A stretch of 64,000 nt of DNA. Source: Setaria digitata (Eukaryota; Nematoda; Chromadorea; Rhabditida; Setariidae). The notes under the pieces were generated by a model. The model did no database searches, was not told the DNA's origin, and saw only the letters and a list, made by a program, of their open reading frames with translations. The position numbers and the translations under genes are program-made. Below are positions 52,484-64,000 of the stretch, piece by piece. The first letter of the stretch is position 1; each line of letters starts with the position of its first letter. The stretch lies in the NCBI GenBank assembly GCA_003640385.1, contig RCAB01000039.1, positions 124,001 through 188,000 of the forward strand. The letters run 5' to 3'.

Positions 52484-55400
52484 ATGTCTGCTCCAGAAAT
52501 GATTCCGGCAATTTATTTAATCCTTGCAATTATATCTGCTTCACTTTATGGATTCCTTAAAATACTAAAACCTGGTAGTAACGATAATTGTTTCCTCAAG
52601 ATGATTTGTACTGGGAATCCTGTGGATCCACCAATGTCTAATGAACAAATTCACGATATTTTGAGGAACAGGTGCGTTTTTGATTCTTCCATATGTAGTG
52701 CTGCATTACACCGGATGCTTATATTTTTGATTGAAATTTCTAATTTATAACAACTTTCGAAATCGCAGGTCACTTCTCTGTTGTTCACCAATGCTTGCAG
52801 CATGCCTGATAAACATATTAGGCATGGCCAGTAACATTAGGTTTCACCTTATAAGACAACAAGGTTACTTTCAGATTCAAACCATCGATTGCCGATGAGA
52901 AATGGGATGTGGTTGTGATTGGATCAGGTTTATCCGGACTGACAATAGCAAAAGTGCTGGCAGCTGCTGGTCGTAGAGTACTTGTCCTAGAGCAGCACGA
53001 TCGAGCTGGTGGCTCATGTCATACTTTCAAACTTGACAAATATGAATTTGATGTGGGCCAGTTTTTCTGTTTTTCAAAATTTTATTGCAGATGAAAGCAA
53101 TATTCAAAGTACTGAATGATCTTAATGCATGTACTAAGGTATATTTCCCTCTATAAATTAGACATTCTTTGGATTTCTAGTTAGACTTTTCGCTTCTTAT
53201 ATGGTATTTCTTGGCAGTCACTACTGCACAGCTTATTTTTTCAAAAGCGATTCTTGTTAATGTTATCGTATTGCCTTTGGCTTTCACTTCTGGAATATCT
53301 GAGTCTGATTTTGTGGAAGAGGAAACTATGGAAATTGTTCTGGCTCTGTTTTGTTCCCACTTTTTTTTTTTTATTTTCCATTCATATTTCAGGTTTACAT
53401 TATGTGCAAGACATGTGTCTTGGGAAGGAGTTGTACCGCATATGTTTGGCTATTACAGATTCACAAGTTTGCTGGCAGAAGATGGAAGAACCGTTTGATA
53501 ATGTACGTTGATCTTCAAAGTTTTTATTTAATTTAAATCTGATAACTCTATCTTGTTTTGAGGTCTTTTTTTTACTGAAGGTAATAATTGGAAAACGGTA
53601 CTACGGTCGAACAGCTGGAGGCATCGTGCATTTTCGTGATCAATTAAAAAGGTGGTTTTCAGACGAGGTGGATAGCATTGAAAACTATTTTGACTATGTT
53701 TTAGTAAGTTTCAATGTATAATGAGATAAGAAAGAAGATTCATGACATTAAGGAAACAAGGCAAATGTTGTAAAGGAAGTAACGTAGAGAGGAAGAAGGA
53801 GGCAGAAAATAATGTTGTTCATATTGTGTGTTGAATAAACTTCCAAATTGAAATTTATTCTCGAAGTTGTTTTTTGACGAGCATTGAGCCAAGGTTATAA
53901 GTCTTCTTCGTGATTTTCTTTCTTGGAGTAATAATAAATAGGGAAATTAAGTGAATGTCAGTAACCAATTTTAACTTCAGAAATCCCTCAACAGCAATTT
54001 CTGGTGGTTGACTGGCGCAAAGCGCTTACCACTGTTCCTTGTCCGCTTTCTGTCGAAGTTCGGTTTTATCAATATTTTTACCAACTTGTTCAAATATTTT
54101 GAATTGAATCTGCTAGATGTTATGAAAAAGTATGGACTCAGCGCTGAAGTAAGGGCTGTCATTGGTTACTATTTTGTTAATTATGGTCAGTTTTTGGAAT
54201 AGATCCTTTATTCAATTGTATGTGTTAATTTTTCTTTTTATGGCTACTTAGTTCTTTCAGAGTCTTATTATCTATCTCGGTTATCTAATTAATTCTTTAA
54301 TATGCTTCTCACCAATTTATTATTCCCATTCATTTCTTGATTTATTCAAGATTAAGTGTATTCACTATCCAAGATGGGCAAATATTTTACCGTGTTTCTC
54401 ACATATTGCAAAGGTTTTAAAGATTGGCCTGTACAAGCTTTAAAACCTTTAATGAATGCGATATAAAGCAATTGAAGATCTCTTAGGATTAAATTTAATT
54501 TCTAAATGAATTTTTAGGTGTGCCCCCCAATCGTGCATCATTTCTTCAACATCATTTATTTCTTATGGAAAATGGATATTATCCTGTTGGTGGTGCATCA
54601 TCGCTTATAGCTAACATCATTCGATCCATTCAGAAATTCGGCGGAAAAGTTGCTGTGCAAGCAGATGTGCAACAGATTGTATTTGTTAATGGAAGGGTTA
54701 ATGGTAATTGAACTTGTTTCCGAAGAAGGATGACTTACAGCTTTATGAGACACCTCATTTTTATTCGTAATGGTGCCCTCTGTACTGCCCTGTCAATGTG
54801 GTAATAGTATATTCTAATGTGGAATAAGACTGGGCATTTCAAAATCTAACGGTTTATAATTTTTTATAAGTAAAGTTTCATAAATTTACAAACTTTTCTT
54901 TTTCTTAAATTTATAAATTTATAGATTTTTTTTTATCACTTTAGGAGTGACAGTAAATTATGGCTCCTCCAATTTCTTCATTCAGACTGCATTGGTTGTT
55001 TCAACAGCTTCGATCTCCAAGACTTTCAGTGATCTGATTCCTCGAAATATCGCCCAAAATTCTGGTAAATTCTCAAATAATGCATATTAAATGATAAATA
55101 TTGATTGGAAAAAACGATTAATGGTAATCCGTAAGAATAGGTGAAATATGGAAGTTCGAGTATTTTTAGCTATGTTTGAAGTGCTTAATCAGCTCAATTC
55201 ATTGGAGACCATACCAGTTGGTGGATTTCAAGCGTATATTGGTCTCTCTGGAACGAAAAATGACTTACAGTTGCCGTCCAGTAATTATTTTTGGTGCAAA
55301 AACAATAACCCTTATGAATTCGACCATTATTTGAGGTTGTCTTGAGGATTTCAAATTACCACTTTCAGTGGCTCGTAGTATTGTCATTTATGCTAATTAT

Positions 55401-57018
55401 AAATTCCGTAGTTTGAAAAATGGTAGATCAGTACTTTGTAGAATACGAAAACAATGAAAAGTTTTTTTCAGACGTATTTTTTCCGCCTATTTTACGGGAT
55501 TTAAGTTAGTTTTATGATGAAAGGAATTTTCTGTAAACTGATAAATAAAACAGATTTGCTTTTTATCTGTTTTGTTTTAGTTTATCATCCTCAGCAGCGG
55601 TGGAATATGGCTGTCCACCGCAAATCTTCATTTGCTTTCCATCTGCCAAAGACCCAACGTGGGATGAACGGAATCCTGGTATAACTATTTAACTAATGCA
55701 TTTTCAAATACTTTACGAGTTGATATCTTATTAAAAAATCATTGACCCATTCTTTCCAGTACTTGATAACGATGATAAGTCGTCAATTGCTAAAAAAAAA
55801 GAATACCAAGATAAAAGTGAGTGAATTTTCTAGTCTAGAGATTTAGGAATTAAAAAATTTTTTTTTTAGGTACTTCGACATGTCAATTAATTTCGCATAC
55901 AAATCCTACATGGTTCGAGAAATTTAAAAACACATCTAAAAGAAAATCCATAAAACGGTTGAAACGGACAGAATATACTGAACTGAAACATCAGATTGGT
56001 GAATTGATGTTAAGTCAGTTCCTAGTATTATTTCCAAACCTCAAATCATATGTAAGCCCTAAATTTCAAGTCGTTTTTAAATCAAAAATACTTGACGAAA
56101 TTTCATAAACCAAATTAGTGAGTTAGTTGGCAAATTTTTTAAACAAGATGACGGGGAGAAAGGAAAGTTGAAAAGTCCTGTCAAATATTTCAGTCCTCAC
56201 CAGATTTTTGCAGTTTCAGCTTCATAATAAAGGAAAGCTGCAATTCTTCTGCAGGTAAGGAGATTTTAATTCAACATCCATAAATGTTGAAATTTTACTT
56301 ACAGATAACCTATGTTGAATTTTCAACTCCATTAACTCAGCAATATTATATGCGAAATATGCATGGTGAATATTATTCACTAACACAACAAATTGATCGG
56401 TTTAAGTTGAAATTTTGGAGCGAACTGAGATGCAGAACAGGTTTACCTGGTCTCTATCTTTCAGGTAGGTTTATGCAGACACTTACGATAATGAATGGTT
56501 TAAAGCTGTTTTATTGAGGAGACTTACACCTATTTGGCAACAATGGTGTGATCAATTTTTAAATTAATAACCTTAGTTAGATAAGTACTTCTAACACTTT
56601 GAACAATAGTGTTGGTCAGCTTTTCTGCTCATATGGTCAGTATCATATTTTTCTCATCTTCTTGATCTTTAGTTGGGCATATTCATTTATTCTTATGAAT
56701 TAAATTTTTTTTGTACATATCGCTTCTCCAGAATTTTTTGAATGTACCTCAAGAAAGGATCACCTTTACTAAATGTGCTGATCAAAGTATCATAGTCTCT
56801 CAGTAGTGTGCTGTAATCAGTAATAGTGCCTTTAACTAGAAAAAAAAAAAAAAAAATGGATTTCTGATGAAATCTTTTTAGGACAAGATGTACTGTTCTG
56901 TGGAATCGGAAGTGTATTACATAGCGGTTTAATAACTGCTGGGAGTATATTGCGACGTAATTTATTCGAGGATCTAAAGAAAGCTTACAAAGAGCAAATT
57001 AATTATGGTCGAAAATAA
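52484..57018 (+). CDS. All-trans-retinol 13,14-reductase-like (RETSAT) oxidoreductase
   Basis: FAD-dependent carotenoid/retinol-saturase family protein, ER-associated in animals. Thirteen exons (52484-52671, 52875-53056, 53393-53502, 53581-53703, 53981-54185, 54518-54703, 54945-55064, 55170-55335, 55581-55678, 55760-55816, 55870-56051, 56305-56464, 56882-57018) give 637 residues. Residues ~8-27 form a hydrophobic anchor. The dinucleotide-binding motif is [20 protein letters not shown], followed by [16 protein letters not shown] and FDVGLHYV. Further family blocks are [24 protein letters not shown] and a C-terminal [11 protein letters not shown]. The donor after 53056 is GC, forced by the conserved FDVGLHY. 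The true substrate in worms is not known, since RETSAT homologues may act on other lipids. AATAAA lies at 57098-57103. Confidence 0.93.
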
Positions 57019-58452
57019 TGGTACTTAGAGTAGCATAGAAGTTGAGAAGGGTGATTTTAGAGTATCTGTGTTTGTTGGTCCATAAATTAATTAAGAGAAT
57101 AAACCGATGTATTAGGAAAAAATGAAGGAAATTAAATCAATTTTCTTTAATTTCCCTCTCTGAAAGAGAAGTTAGAAGGCTTGCTGGACTACACTAGACA
57201 ACAGAGCAGGAGATTTAGATTCTAATTTAGATAATGCACTGTTGTTATTTGTGAAAAGTATATATTTACTAAATCAGAAGGAGATAGTAAGCAGTGCAAT
57301 GGGAAATTGCATGTTATTTTATCAATGAGGAGACCCTGAGGTCTATCAGAGATATCGAGAGGGATCAAACAACTGTTGTCGAGCTACTGCAAAACAAATC
57401 AGTTGCGAGTCTGATACAGAGTAGGAAAGGAATTGATACAGTTGATAAAATGTTCTTTACTTTATCGTACTGTCAGCCCGTTGAAGCAAAGTTCAGTTTC
57501 TTTTCTTTTCGATTTTCAACGAACGAAAAAAACAGTACGATATATCTATTGAGTTTGAAAACATTGTTCACATGAGTGTAATTTAAAAAATGCTCTCTGT
57601 TAAAATGTTCTAATTAATTGCTACTGTGCCTTCTAGCAAACATGTGGGAAGGTTAATTTTTGAGAATTCGTAACCACTGAATAACAATTTTCATTTTTAG
57701 TTATTGATTTCTACTTTTGGATAACGATCGACAGTGTTTGGTCATTTCTGTTCTTTTGAATTCCGGCAGAATATTAAGTGTAGAATGAAATGTATCCTAT
57801 GCAGTGATGTTAATACTGAAAAGAATTACTAGGCGATGATGATAAGCGACGATTGAAGACTAACAACGATCATCTTCTGAACAAGTAGAAACTCACTTCC
57901 AATGAACAAAAAGTATCATTGAATTAATGAATATTGCAAAGATGATGCATGGGAACTTTCACTGGGACAAATATTTTTCTCATACACGCAAATAAAGACA
58001 ATATGCATGCATGAACGTTATCCTTCTGTCCTCTTTTACGAGCATCAGCAACATGAACATCTGTTTCACGTGCATCTGAATCTGAGCACCTGCATGCAAC
58101 TCTTCACTTAGTGCTGCTCTGCTCGTAACACCAGTTGTTTTGCATTAATTAATGAGCTGATTCAGACAAAAACCAGCCACCGTTAAGTGAGTCACTCTCA
58201 TGTGTTGTAATGTTCGTGTTATTAAATTGTTCAGGAAAACAGTGTTGCTGTAATGGTTCCCATCCTTAAAATGTTTCTATACTTTTATTTTTGTGCCTTC
58301 TGAAGTTGCAAATTTTTTTTTTTGTGCTGATATTCATGCTTGGGAAGTGGAATGATAACACTTCAACTTATCAGCCTGAAATTGATGATATCAATTCAAC
58401 TTATTCAACATTAGAGTAAAATTAACTATTCACGATTAATTTCAGTTGTAAA
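57019..58452. other. Spacer before TTR gene 2
   Basis: A 93-codon open frame at 57294-57575 begins with GTG and lacks motifs, so it is not called. Otherwise AT-rich with no gene seen. Confidence 0.45.
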
Positions 58453-59054
58453 ATGGTTCCTTTCCTTTTATTACTACTGATCATTTCACCTTACGCTTAT
58501 GGTTTGCTCGGAAGCAAGAAGAATGTTACGGTGATGGGTGAACTGAACTGCGGTCGAAATTACTATGCCAATGTAAAAGTTGAACTGTGGGAAGCTGACA
58601 CCAGTCAGTTTTTAGATTTAATCTGCAGAAAAACACTTTTGCTTATTTCTGACATTGTTTTAAATGAACTTGTTGTGTTGCAGTTGGTCGGGATGACAAA
58701 TTAAATGCAACCCAAACAAATGATACGGGTAAGTTTCGTATATTTGGGCAGGCAAGGGAAATACGAAACATTGAACCCTACGTGAAAGTACATCACTTCT
58801 GCATGAACGGAAAACATGATGTGGTAAGATTCAGTCATTTATTCAAATCCTCTACATCACCCATTTGACCCTTGACCCTTAAATGTCTTTCGTGACTGAC
58901 AATAGATGAGCCTGAAACTTGATAGTTTTTCTTGTAGAGATGCGAAATAACTGATCGTTTCGATGTACCAAAGCAGTACCAAGGGAAGATCTACGACATG
59001 GGACAAATCGATTTGTCTGTTGCTACCAAAAAGCGAAAAAAGAAGTGCCACTGA
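58453..59054 (+). CDS. Transthyretin-like (TTR) family protein 2
   Basis: Secreted TTR-like protein of 135 residues from exons 58453-58603, 58684-58823 and 58938-59054. It has a signal peptide (MVPFLLLLLIISPYAYG), then NVTVMGELNCGRNYYANVKV, ELWEADT at the first junction (phase 1), HHFCMNGKHDV at the second (phase 0) and RCEITDRFDVPKQY. It ends in a basic cluster, KKRKKKCH. Both introns use GT donors. The start follows a TTTCAG at 58440-58445, compatible with trans-splicing. AATAAA lies at 59058-59063, very close to the stop. It is more similar to TTR gene 3 than to gene 1 in its C-terminal layout (basic tail with a last Cys), suggesting a local duplication pair. Confidence 0.95.
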
Positions 59055-62000
59055 TGAAATAAAAAGTAAAATTGAAATCTCAAAATTTTGTTGCAAGAAA
59101 ACATTAAATTTTATGCTATAACGTTTCTTTACACCTCAAAACTTTGTCATTTCCATGTCTTAAAAAAGAAAAGTTTACATTTCGTTGTGTATTTGAGAAG
59201 GTTAGTAGCGGGAAGAATTCCTATCGGACATGAATCAGTGCTTGCCGAAGCTTTCTTTCAAAAAGTTCTCTTTCAAAACACGTCAGAAATGAAAATTTTC
59301 GCAACAGTTGGGAGTGGAATTTTGGATATCAGTATATATCACTGATTTCGCTAATGATGAAATTGCCGTGGCTGCTACTATTAAAGGTACCACACTTAAA
59401 AAAGTTATACTTCATGGTACTCCGTGCTATATAAGCACAGTATCACTTTAATTTCAATCAGATATTTTAATCTTTACAAACTTTTTCAACCCAAACGGAG
59501 CCCTCTCAAATACCATTTAAAATTTATGTTGTTGCTGTTCCCATCAATGAGCTTCTCTAGAATTTTAAATGAAAAATATCGATCAGTTGTCTTGACAAGT
59601 GTATAAGTTCCAACTGGTTAGGAAAGCTCGAGTTCAACTATGATGGTTCGCAACGTCAATACTAGCTGATTCTCGATTAGCTCATCTGCTAGTGACAATA
59701 GTTTGAAAATCATTTAATAAATTAAATTACATGCACACATGTAGATATTGAAAGTGTTACTTTGATAGAGTGGAAGAAAAGTGGCTGTGATGAGTGTAAA
59801 AGCTATCATACTTTTTAATCACCAGAAAAACAAAGTTTAATAATTTGCAAATTGAAGTGATACTAGTTAGGATACATTGTAAGACGATTTAGTTAGGAAG
59901 TGATCCAAATTCGGTGTTGAAGTTCAGTTTGGCATTCAAAATTGCTTTTTGGGCTCTTGCTGCTAAATCAAATATTTTGGATTTCTTTCAATAACCAAAA
60001 AAAAATTAAAAAAAAGAAAAGAATTGAACATGATTTATGAATAACTGGATTCGGTCATTTTAAACAAATAACTATCTATTCATAAATTAATTCATTTTAC
60101 CTCTGCACACCTTTAATTTCCTGATTTAGAGTTTGAATAATCAAGTTAACTAGAACTGAACTCCATCCTAGATCTTTTAACTTGAAGTTTCAGTCCCTTT
60201 CGGGTTTGTATTTTATGAACCAAATTGTCCCAAATTAATTTCAATTACTGAAGGGCAGAATGATTCCAGCCAATGTTCAAATTAGGGAGCAGTAGCTATA
60301 ATGTGTTTATTAAAGCGTGAATAAAACAATGAAGACAATGACCTGTTTAATTATCCTGCGTAGAAAAAAAAAACTGAAATTATGCTACTAAATTGGTAGT
60401 GAAATTCAAAGAAAATATGGCCACAATATTTTTCATGTCGTCACTTCCCCATCACAGTGATTTATTTTTCGTGACAATAAAGAGTGGCTGAAGATCAGAA
60501 AGATTAAAATTTAGATGAAATTAATGATTTTATATTTCTATGCCTTTTCAAATTATACCGCACATTGGTTCCTTACTATTTAATTAATGAAAAGGGCAAC
60601 AGTGATGATGAATTTTGCAAATACCATGATGTTTTATGACAATGGATATATGTAATTAATCAGTATATGATGTTAGGCACTAGTAGATAATTAATGTCAA
60701 CTAACGGATTATAAACAATTAATTGGCAATTAATTGTCAACAGAGGGAATATAGCAATAAGTAGATAATTGGTATGGTAGTAAAATAAAAAGCACGTAAA
60801 TATACGCAAATAAGAGGGGTTTTGGANCTAATTGGCAATTAATTGTCAACAGAGGGAATATAGCAATAAGTAGATAATTGATATGGTAGTAAAATAAAAA
60901 GCACGTAAATATACGCAAATAAGAGGGGTTTTGGAATATTGATGGTTATTTAATTTGTTAACTGATAACATCATATTAAATCAATCATATTTTTCCATAC
61001 AAATACTTTTTCCTGTGATGATGTTAGCAGTTGGTAGATGCAAATGTGGAGTAAGTTATTTGTGAAATGAACAACAATTAGCAACTTTCATGATGATTTA
61101 GTAAATAGATCTACCGGAGTCACCTGACATCCCTACTAATCAGCTGTGCTGTTTTCAGTTTATTACACAACATGTATATGTATTCTAGCAAGCTTCCACA
61201 TTTCACTAATTCATCCAAAGTATCTGTGATTTCAGCTCCAATGCTTAGGTAGATTGTTCCACTTGAAATTTAACGAACTAAGTTTGATTCTTCCTATAAT
61301 GAATCTTCTCCACAAAAGTCTTAGCAAATTTACTTTTGATATATGTGAGTATGGCTGACTAGCACTCCTTTTGTAGACATGTTTAGGAACTATTTTCTAG
61401 TTTTCTTTTAAATAATTCATAAAATGGATGTAGAGAAAATTTCATTTCCTTTTCCATTTCCATTTTCTTCTTAGCAAATTTCAAAAACATTTCCAGCATT
61501 ATTAATGTATTTTCAATTTGTTTGGGACACCGTAATCTCAGAGTTGTTAGTTAATGCTTAAATCACTCTCCAGTGTCTTCAACGAAGAACTAATTGTGAC
61601 TCAAATTGATCCGGAGTAATTAATGATATGATGATGGTGTTGATATGGATGATAACAATGCACATTTTGCAAAAGATAAAATTGATAATGGTAGTGATAA
61701 TGAAGACAGTTATTGCAGTACGATGATGATGATGTGATTCGTTTTCAGTTGAAACCAGTTTTATCCCTTTATTACTTATCAAAGCGTCCTTGAAAGAAGT
61801 ATTTGGATGAATGAGCGATCAATTTCTTTTTTATAAATATTCTTTGAGTTACCACGACGATTCATTTTCCCGGCAATAAAAAAGAAATCATAGGAACAGA
61901 TACTTGAAAGGACGGATCCAGTAGGAAGTGTCATCATCTAGCATCAACACTGTTACTCAATTCCTTCCGCGTCATATCTGTGAAATGCGTTTCATTCACT

Positions 62001-62250
62001 GAGGTCTCCTCTAGCAGATAGCAGTCATCACCGTTTTCTCTTAATGAGCCGAAAATATTCTTGACATTCGAAGTGTTGCACATAAATCAGCATACCAAGT
62101 TGAATTATTCAGTCCTGGAACTTGGACTTCACTCAAGTTGCATTTTACTTCTTTTTTGATATCGAAATACTGTCTTATCAGAATTTCAACAATTCAGTAC
62201 CAGTTCCTGAACTCTCGACCTCAGTTGCCGAACTGATTTCTTTTTCCAGC
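59055..62250. other. Intergenic, no gene seen
   Basis: A 3.2-kb AT-rich interval between TTR genes 2 and 3. It contains a duplicated segment around an N (60720-60935). Open frames such as 59088-59345 and 61579-61782 (minus) have no motif. Confidence 0.5.
60720..60935. repeat. 107-bp near-identical direct repeat around one N
   Basis: Positions 60720-60826 and 60829-60935 differ at one base and flank the N at 60827. This is the third case of the same artefact-like structure in the window. Confidence 0.9.
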
Positions 62251-63115
62251 ATGAGCTTCTGGCAAATATTCATATTCCTTGGTTGCGCTGCATTCTGCGT
62301 AAATGCAGGCGTCATCGGCTCAACTCAGGGTGTTACTGTAACTGGCCGACTAGCGTGTGATACCAAATCAGTACGTGATGTCGAAGTTCAATTATGGGAG
62401 GAAGATACTGGAAAGTTTTTGTCTTCACCTGTATTTTATTTCTTGTGCAATCATGCAATCATATTTAATGGGTTGTTGTATTCACTAGTTGTTTAAGGCA
62501 GATGGTTGAATGGAATGAATACTGGTGTTCCAGTATACCAAATCAGTACGTGATGTCGAAGTTTAATTTCACATTTCAGGTGATCCTGACGATCTACTCA
62601 ATACAACAATGTCCGATGCCAAGGGTTTTTTTGAAATATATGGCGAAGACAAGGAAGTAACTGCAATCGAACCTTACTTGGTCATTAAGCATAGCTGTGA
62701 TAATGGCGTTATCAATTCAGTCAGTGTTCTTTTTTTCCTTCTAAAGTTTTGAATTTTTTAGATCAAATCAAAGCACTTTATATGAGTACTTAAATTTTGT
62801 GTAATATTTGTCATCGATTCTTCTCATTTTCCAACATTTCATTTTTGCTGTATTTCAAGTGATGACGCTAAAACATAATATAAATCGTTTTCTTTTCTTT
62901 CTTTCTTTTTTCTTTACAACTTCTCTATTTCTTCGTATGGTCTATATATAACGATATATTATCATGATTCTTTTTTCTAACTCTTATCATTTCAGAAATG
63001 TACAGTAACGGATGAGTATCCGGTCCCAAAAGAATTTATTGGTAAAAAATATGATATGCATATCGTGAGTCTGAATATCGTTGGCAAGAATCACAAGAAA
63101 AAGTGTAACGATTAA
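62251..63115 (+). CDS. Transthyretin-like (TTR) family protein 3
   Basis: Secreted TTR-like protein of 139 residues from exons 62251-62410, 62580-62719 and 62996-63115. It has a signal peptide (MSFWQIFIFLGCAAFCVNAG), GVTVTGRLACDTKSVRDVEV, QLWEEDT at junction 1, GDPDDLLNTTMSDAKGFFEI, IKHSCDNGVINS at junction 2 and KCTVTDEYPVPKEF. The basic tail is KNHKKKCND. The ATG lies 1 base after TTTTTCCAG, a good trans-splice acceptor. The first intron lacks a GT donor at the conserved junction; the bases there are GAAAGT. If the first exon is instead read through, the frame runs to a stop at 62494-62496 and loses the rest of the domain, so this gene may be damaged, use a rare donor, or contain a consensus error. 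AATAAA lies at 63226-63231. Confidence 0.88.
62535..62567 (+). repeat. Exon-1 fragment duplicated inside TTR3 intron 1
   Basis: The 29 bases at 62535-62563 are identical to 62360-62388 in exon 1 (with one mismatch if extended to 33-34 bases). The copy ends about 12 bases before the acceptor at 62579. Confidence 0.9.
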
Positions 63116-64000
63116 TCAGACGAAATGATCAACAAAACGATTAAATGATTGAAAACAAACAAAAAAAAAAAAAAAGGGAAAACAATAATTTTCTTCATGC
63201 AATTATTATTACCTGCTTGATAATTAATAAAATATTTTAACTAAGCAGTTTCTTTGGCTTATTTATACTTTGTGGAAAAAATTGTCCTCACAGTATATGA
63301 AAACTAATTGTTTTCTTCAGTACTTTTCTTTGCTTTACATATTAATTAGACAGTTAAATTCAGTTCACAATACTAGTATTGCTAGCAAAACCGCGAAATT
63401 TCAATATTTACAAAATTAAAATCGAATTAATTGGAATATAGTGACACGATCTTAATGAAGTCCTTTTTATTTATTATTTATAAATTTAATGATGCAATTA
63501 AGCAAATCAACCATGTCATCGGGGTTGATTTTGAAGTTGTAAATTTTTAACTTTTTCTATTGAAAATTGCATTGAAGGAACTGGAAATTTTTCATACTTA
63601 ACACAATTAATCGTATATAACGTTGAGATATTTAGCACAGGAATGATAAAAAAGAATGACTTTCATTTCTGTTTGTCTTCATGCCCATCCTCTGATTGGA
63701 AGGAATTCCAGGGCTTGTAAATAGTTAAACTGATATCAATGATCATAAACAATCGTTGCTTCTGTTGTTATCTTTTTATCATCACAGCGAGAGAGGATGT
63801 ATCATTTTTTAGCTTACTCAATATCTCATCTGTTTAATCATTCTTAAAATACAAAAATTGGAAATTAGTAAAATAGCTGTGAGAAAACCGTTAATGGTTC
63901 ATTTTTACCGGCATTTCTGTCTATAATCATCAATAACAGGATAATTACAATTGGAAATAATTATTAAAATATCGTTGCAACTCGTTCGAATCATCATTAT
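63116..64000. other. Downstream of TTR gene 3, no gene seen
   Basis: AT-rich sequence to the window end, containing the TTR3 poly(A) signal. No coding signal is seen. Confidence 0.5.

Noticed and set aside
57294..57575. 93-codon open frame between RETSAT and TTR2
   Set aside because: It starts with GTG, lacks motifs and has no neighbouring exon in phase.

Overview
The window is nuclear DNA from a nematode, most likely a parasitic clade III (spirurid/filarial) species. It is AT-rich and its genes are cut into many short exons by introns of about 80-700 bp with mostly T-rich, TTTCAG-type acceptors. Several start codons sit a few bases after an acceptor-like TTTCAG, as expected for spliced-leader trans-splicing. 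Three genes belong to the nematode transthyretin-like (TTR) family. The species cannot be fixed from the sequence alone. Exon coordinates were worked out by hand: reading frame and phase were required to close across every junction, and conserved families were used as guides.

Layout. 1-3223 (+): 3' part of an unrecognised gene with a leucine-rich, F-box-protein-like first half. 5369-6240 (+): TTR-like gene 1. 6929-7326: about 66 perfect copies of the self-complementary hexamer ATTAAT, then degenerate AAT repeats. 8753-18739 (-): secreted or surface leucine-rich-repeat gene with one 6.3-kb intron, which holds a 27-bp minisatellite. 20000-21734 (+): RNPS1 splicing/exon-junction factor. 22771-25257 (-) and 25616-28943 (+): DDRGK1 (UFM1 pathway) head-to-head with mitochondrial EF-Tu, which carries the long nematode EF-Tu1 C-terminal extension. 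30234-33211 (-): unrecognised 309-aa coiled-coil gene. 33972-34490 (+): a 71-residue four-exon gene too fragmented to show as one open frame. 35304-38414 (+): divergent protein-tyrosine-phosphatase-like gene. 38760-42121 (+): CLUAP1/DYF-3/IFT38 ciliary gene. 43396-44451 (+): ACOT13-like hotdog thioesterase. 45486-46381 (-) and 47616-51304 (+): mitochondrial HSP10 and HSP60 head-to-head, sharing a 1.2-kb interval with two perfect heat-shock elements. 52484-57018 (+): retinol saturase-like oxidoreductase. 58453-59054 and 62251-63115 (+): TTR-like genes 2 and 3.

Functional themes. Mitochondrial protein synthesis and folding are well represented (EF-Tu1, HSP60, HSP10), with ER stress/UFMylation (DDRGK1), RNA processing (RNPS1), ciliary transport (DYF-3) and nematode-specific secreted proteins (three TTRs). 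The most unusual signal is a set of five introns, out of roughly 94 modelled, whose only in-frame, family-consistent donor is not GT (three GC, one GA, one AT). Separately, each of the three single-N positions is flanked by a near-identical ~100-bp direct repeat, which looks like unmerged contig ends, so some one-base oddities could be assembly or consensus errors.
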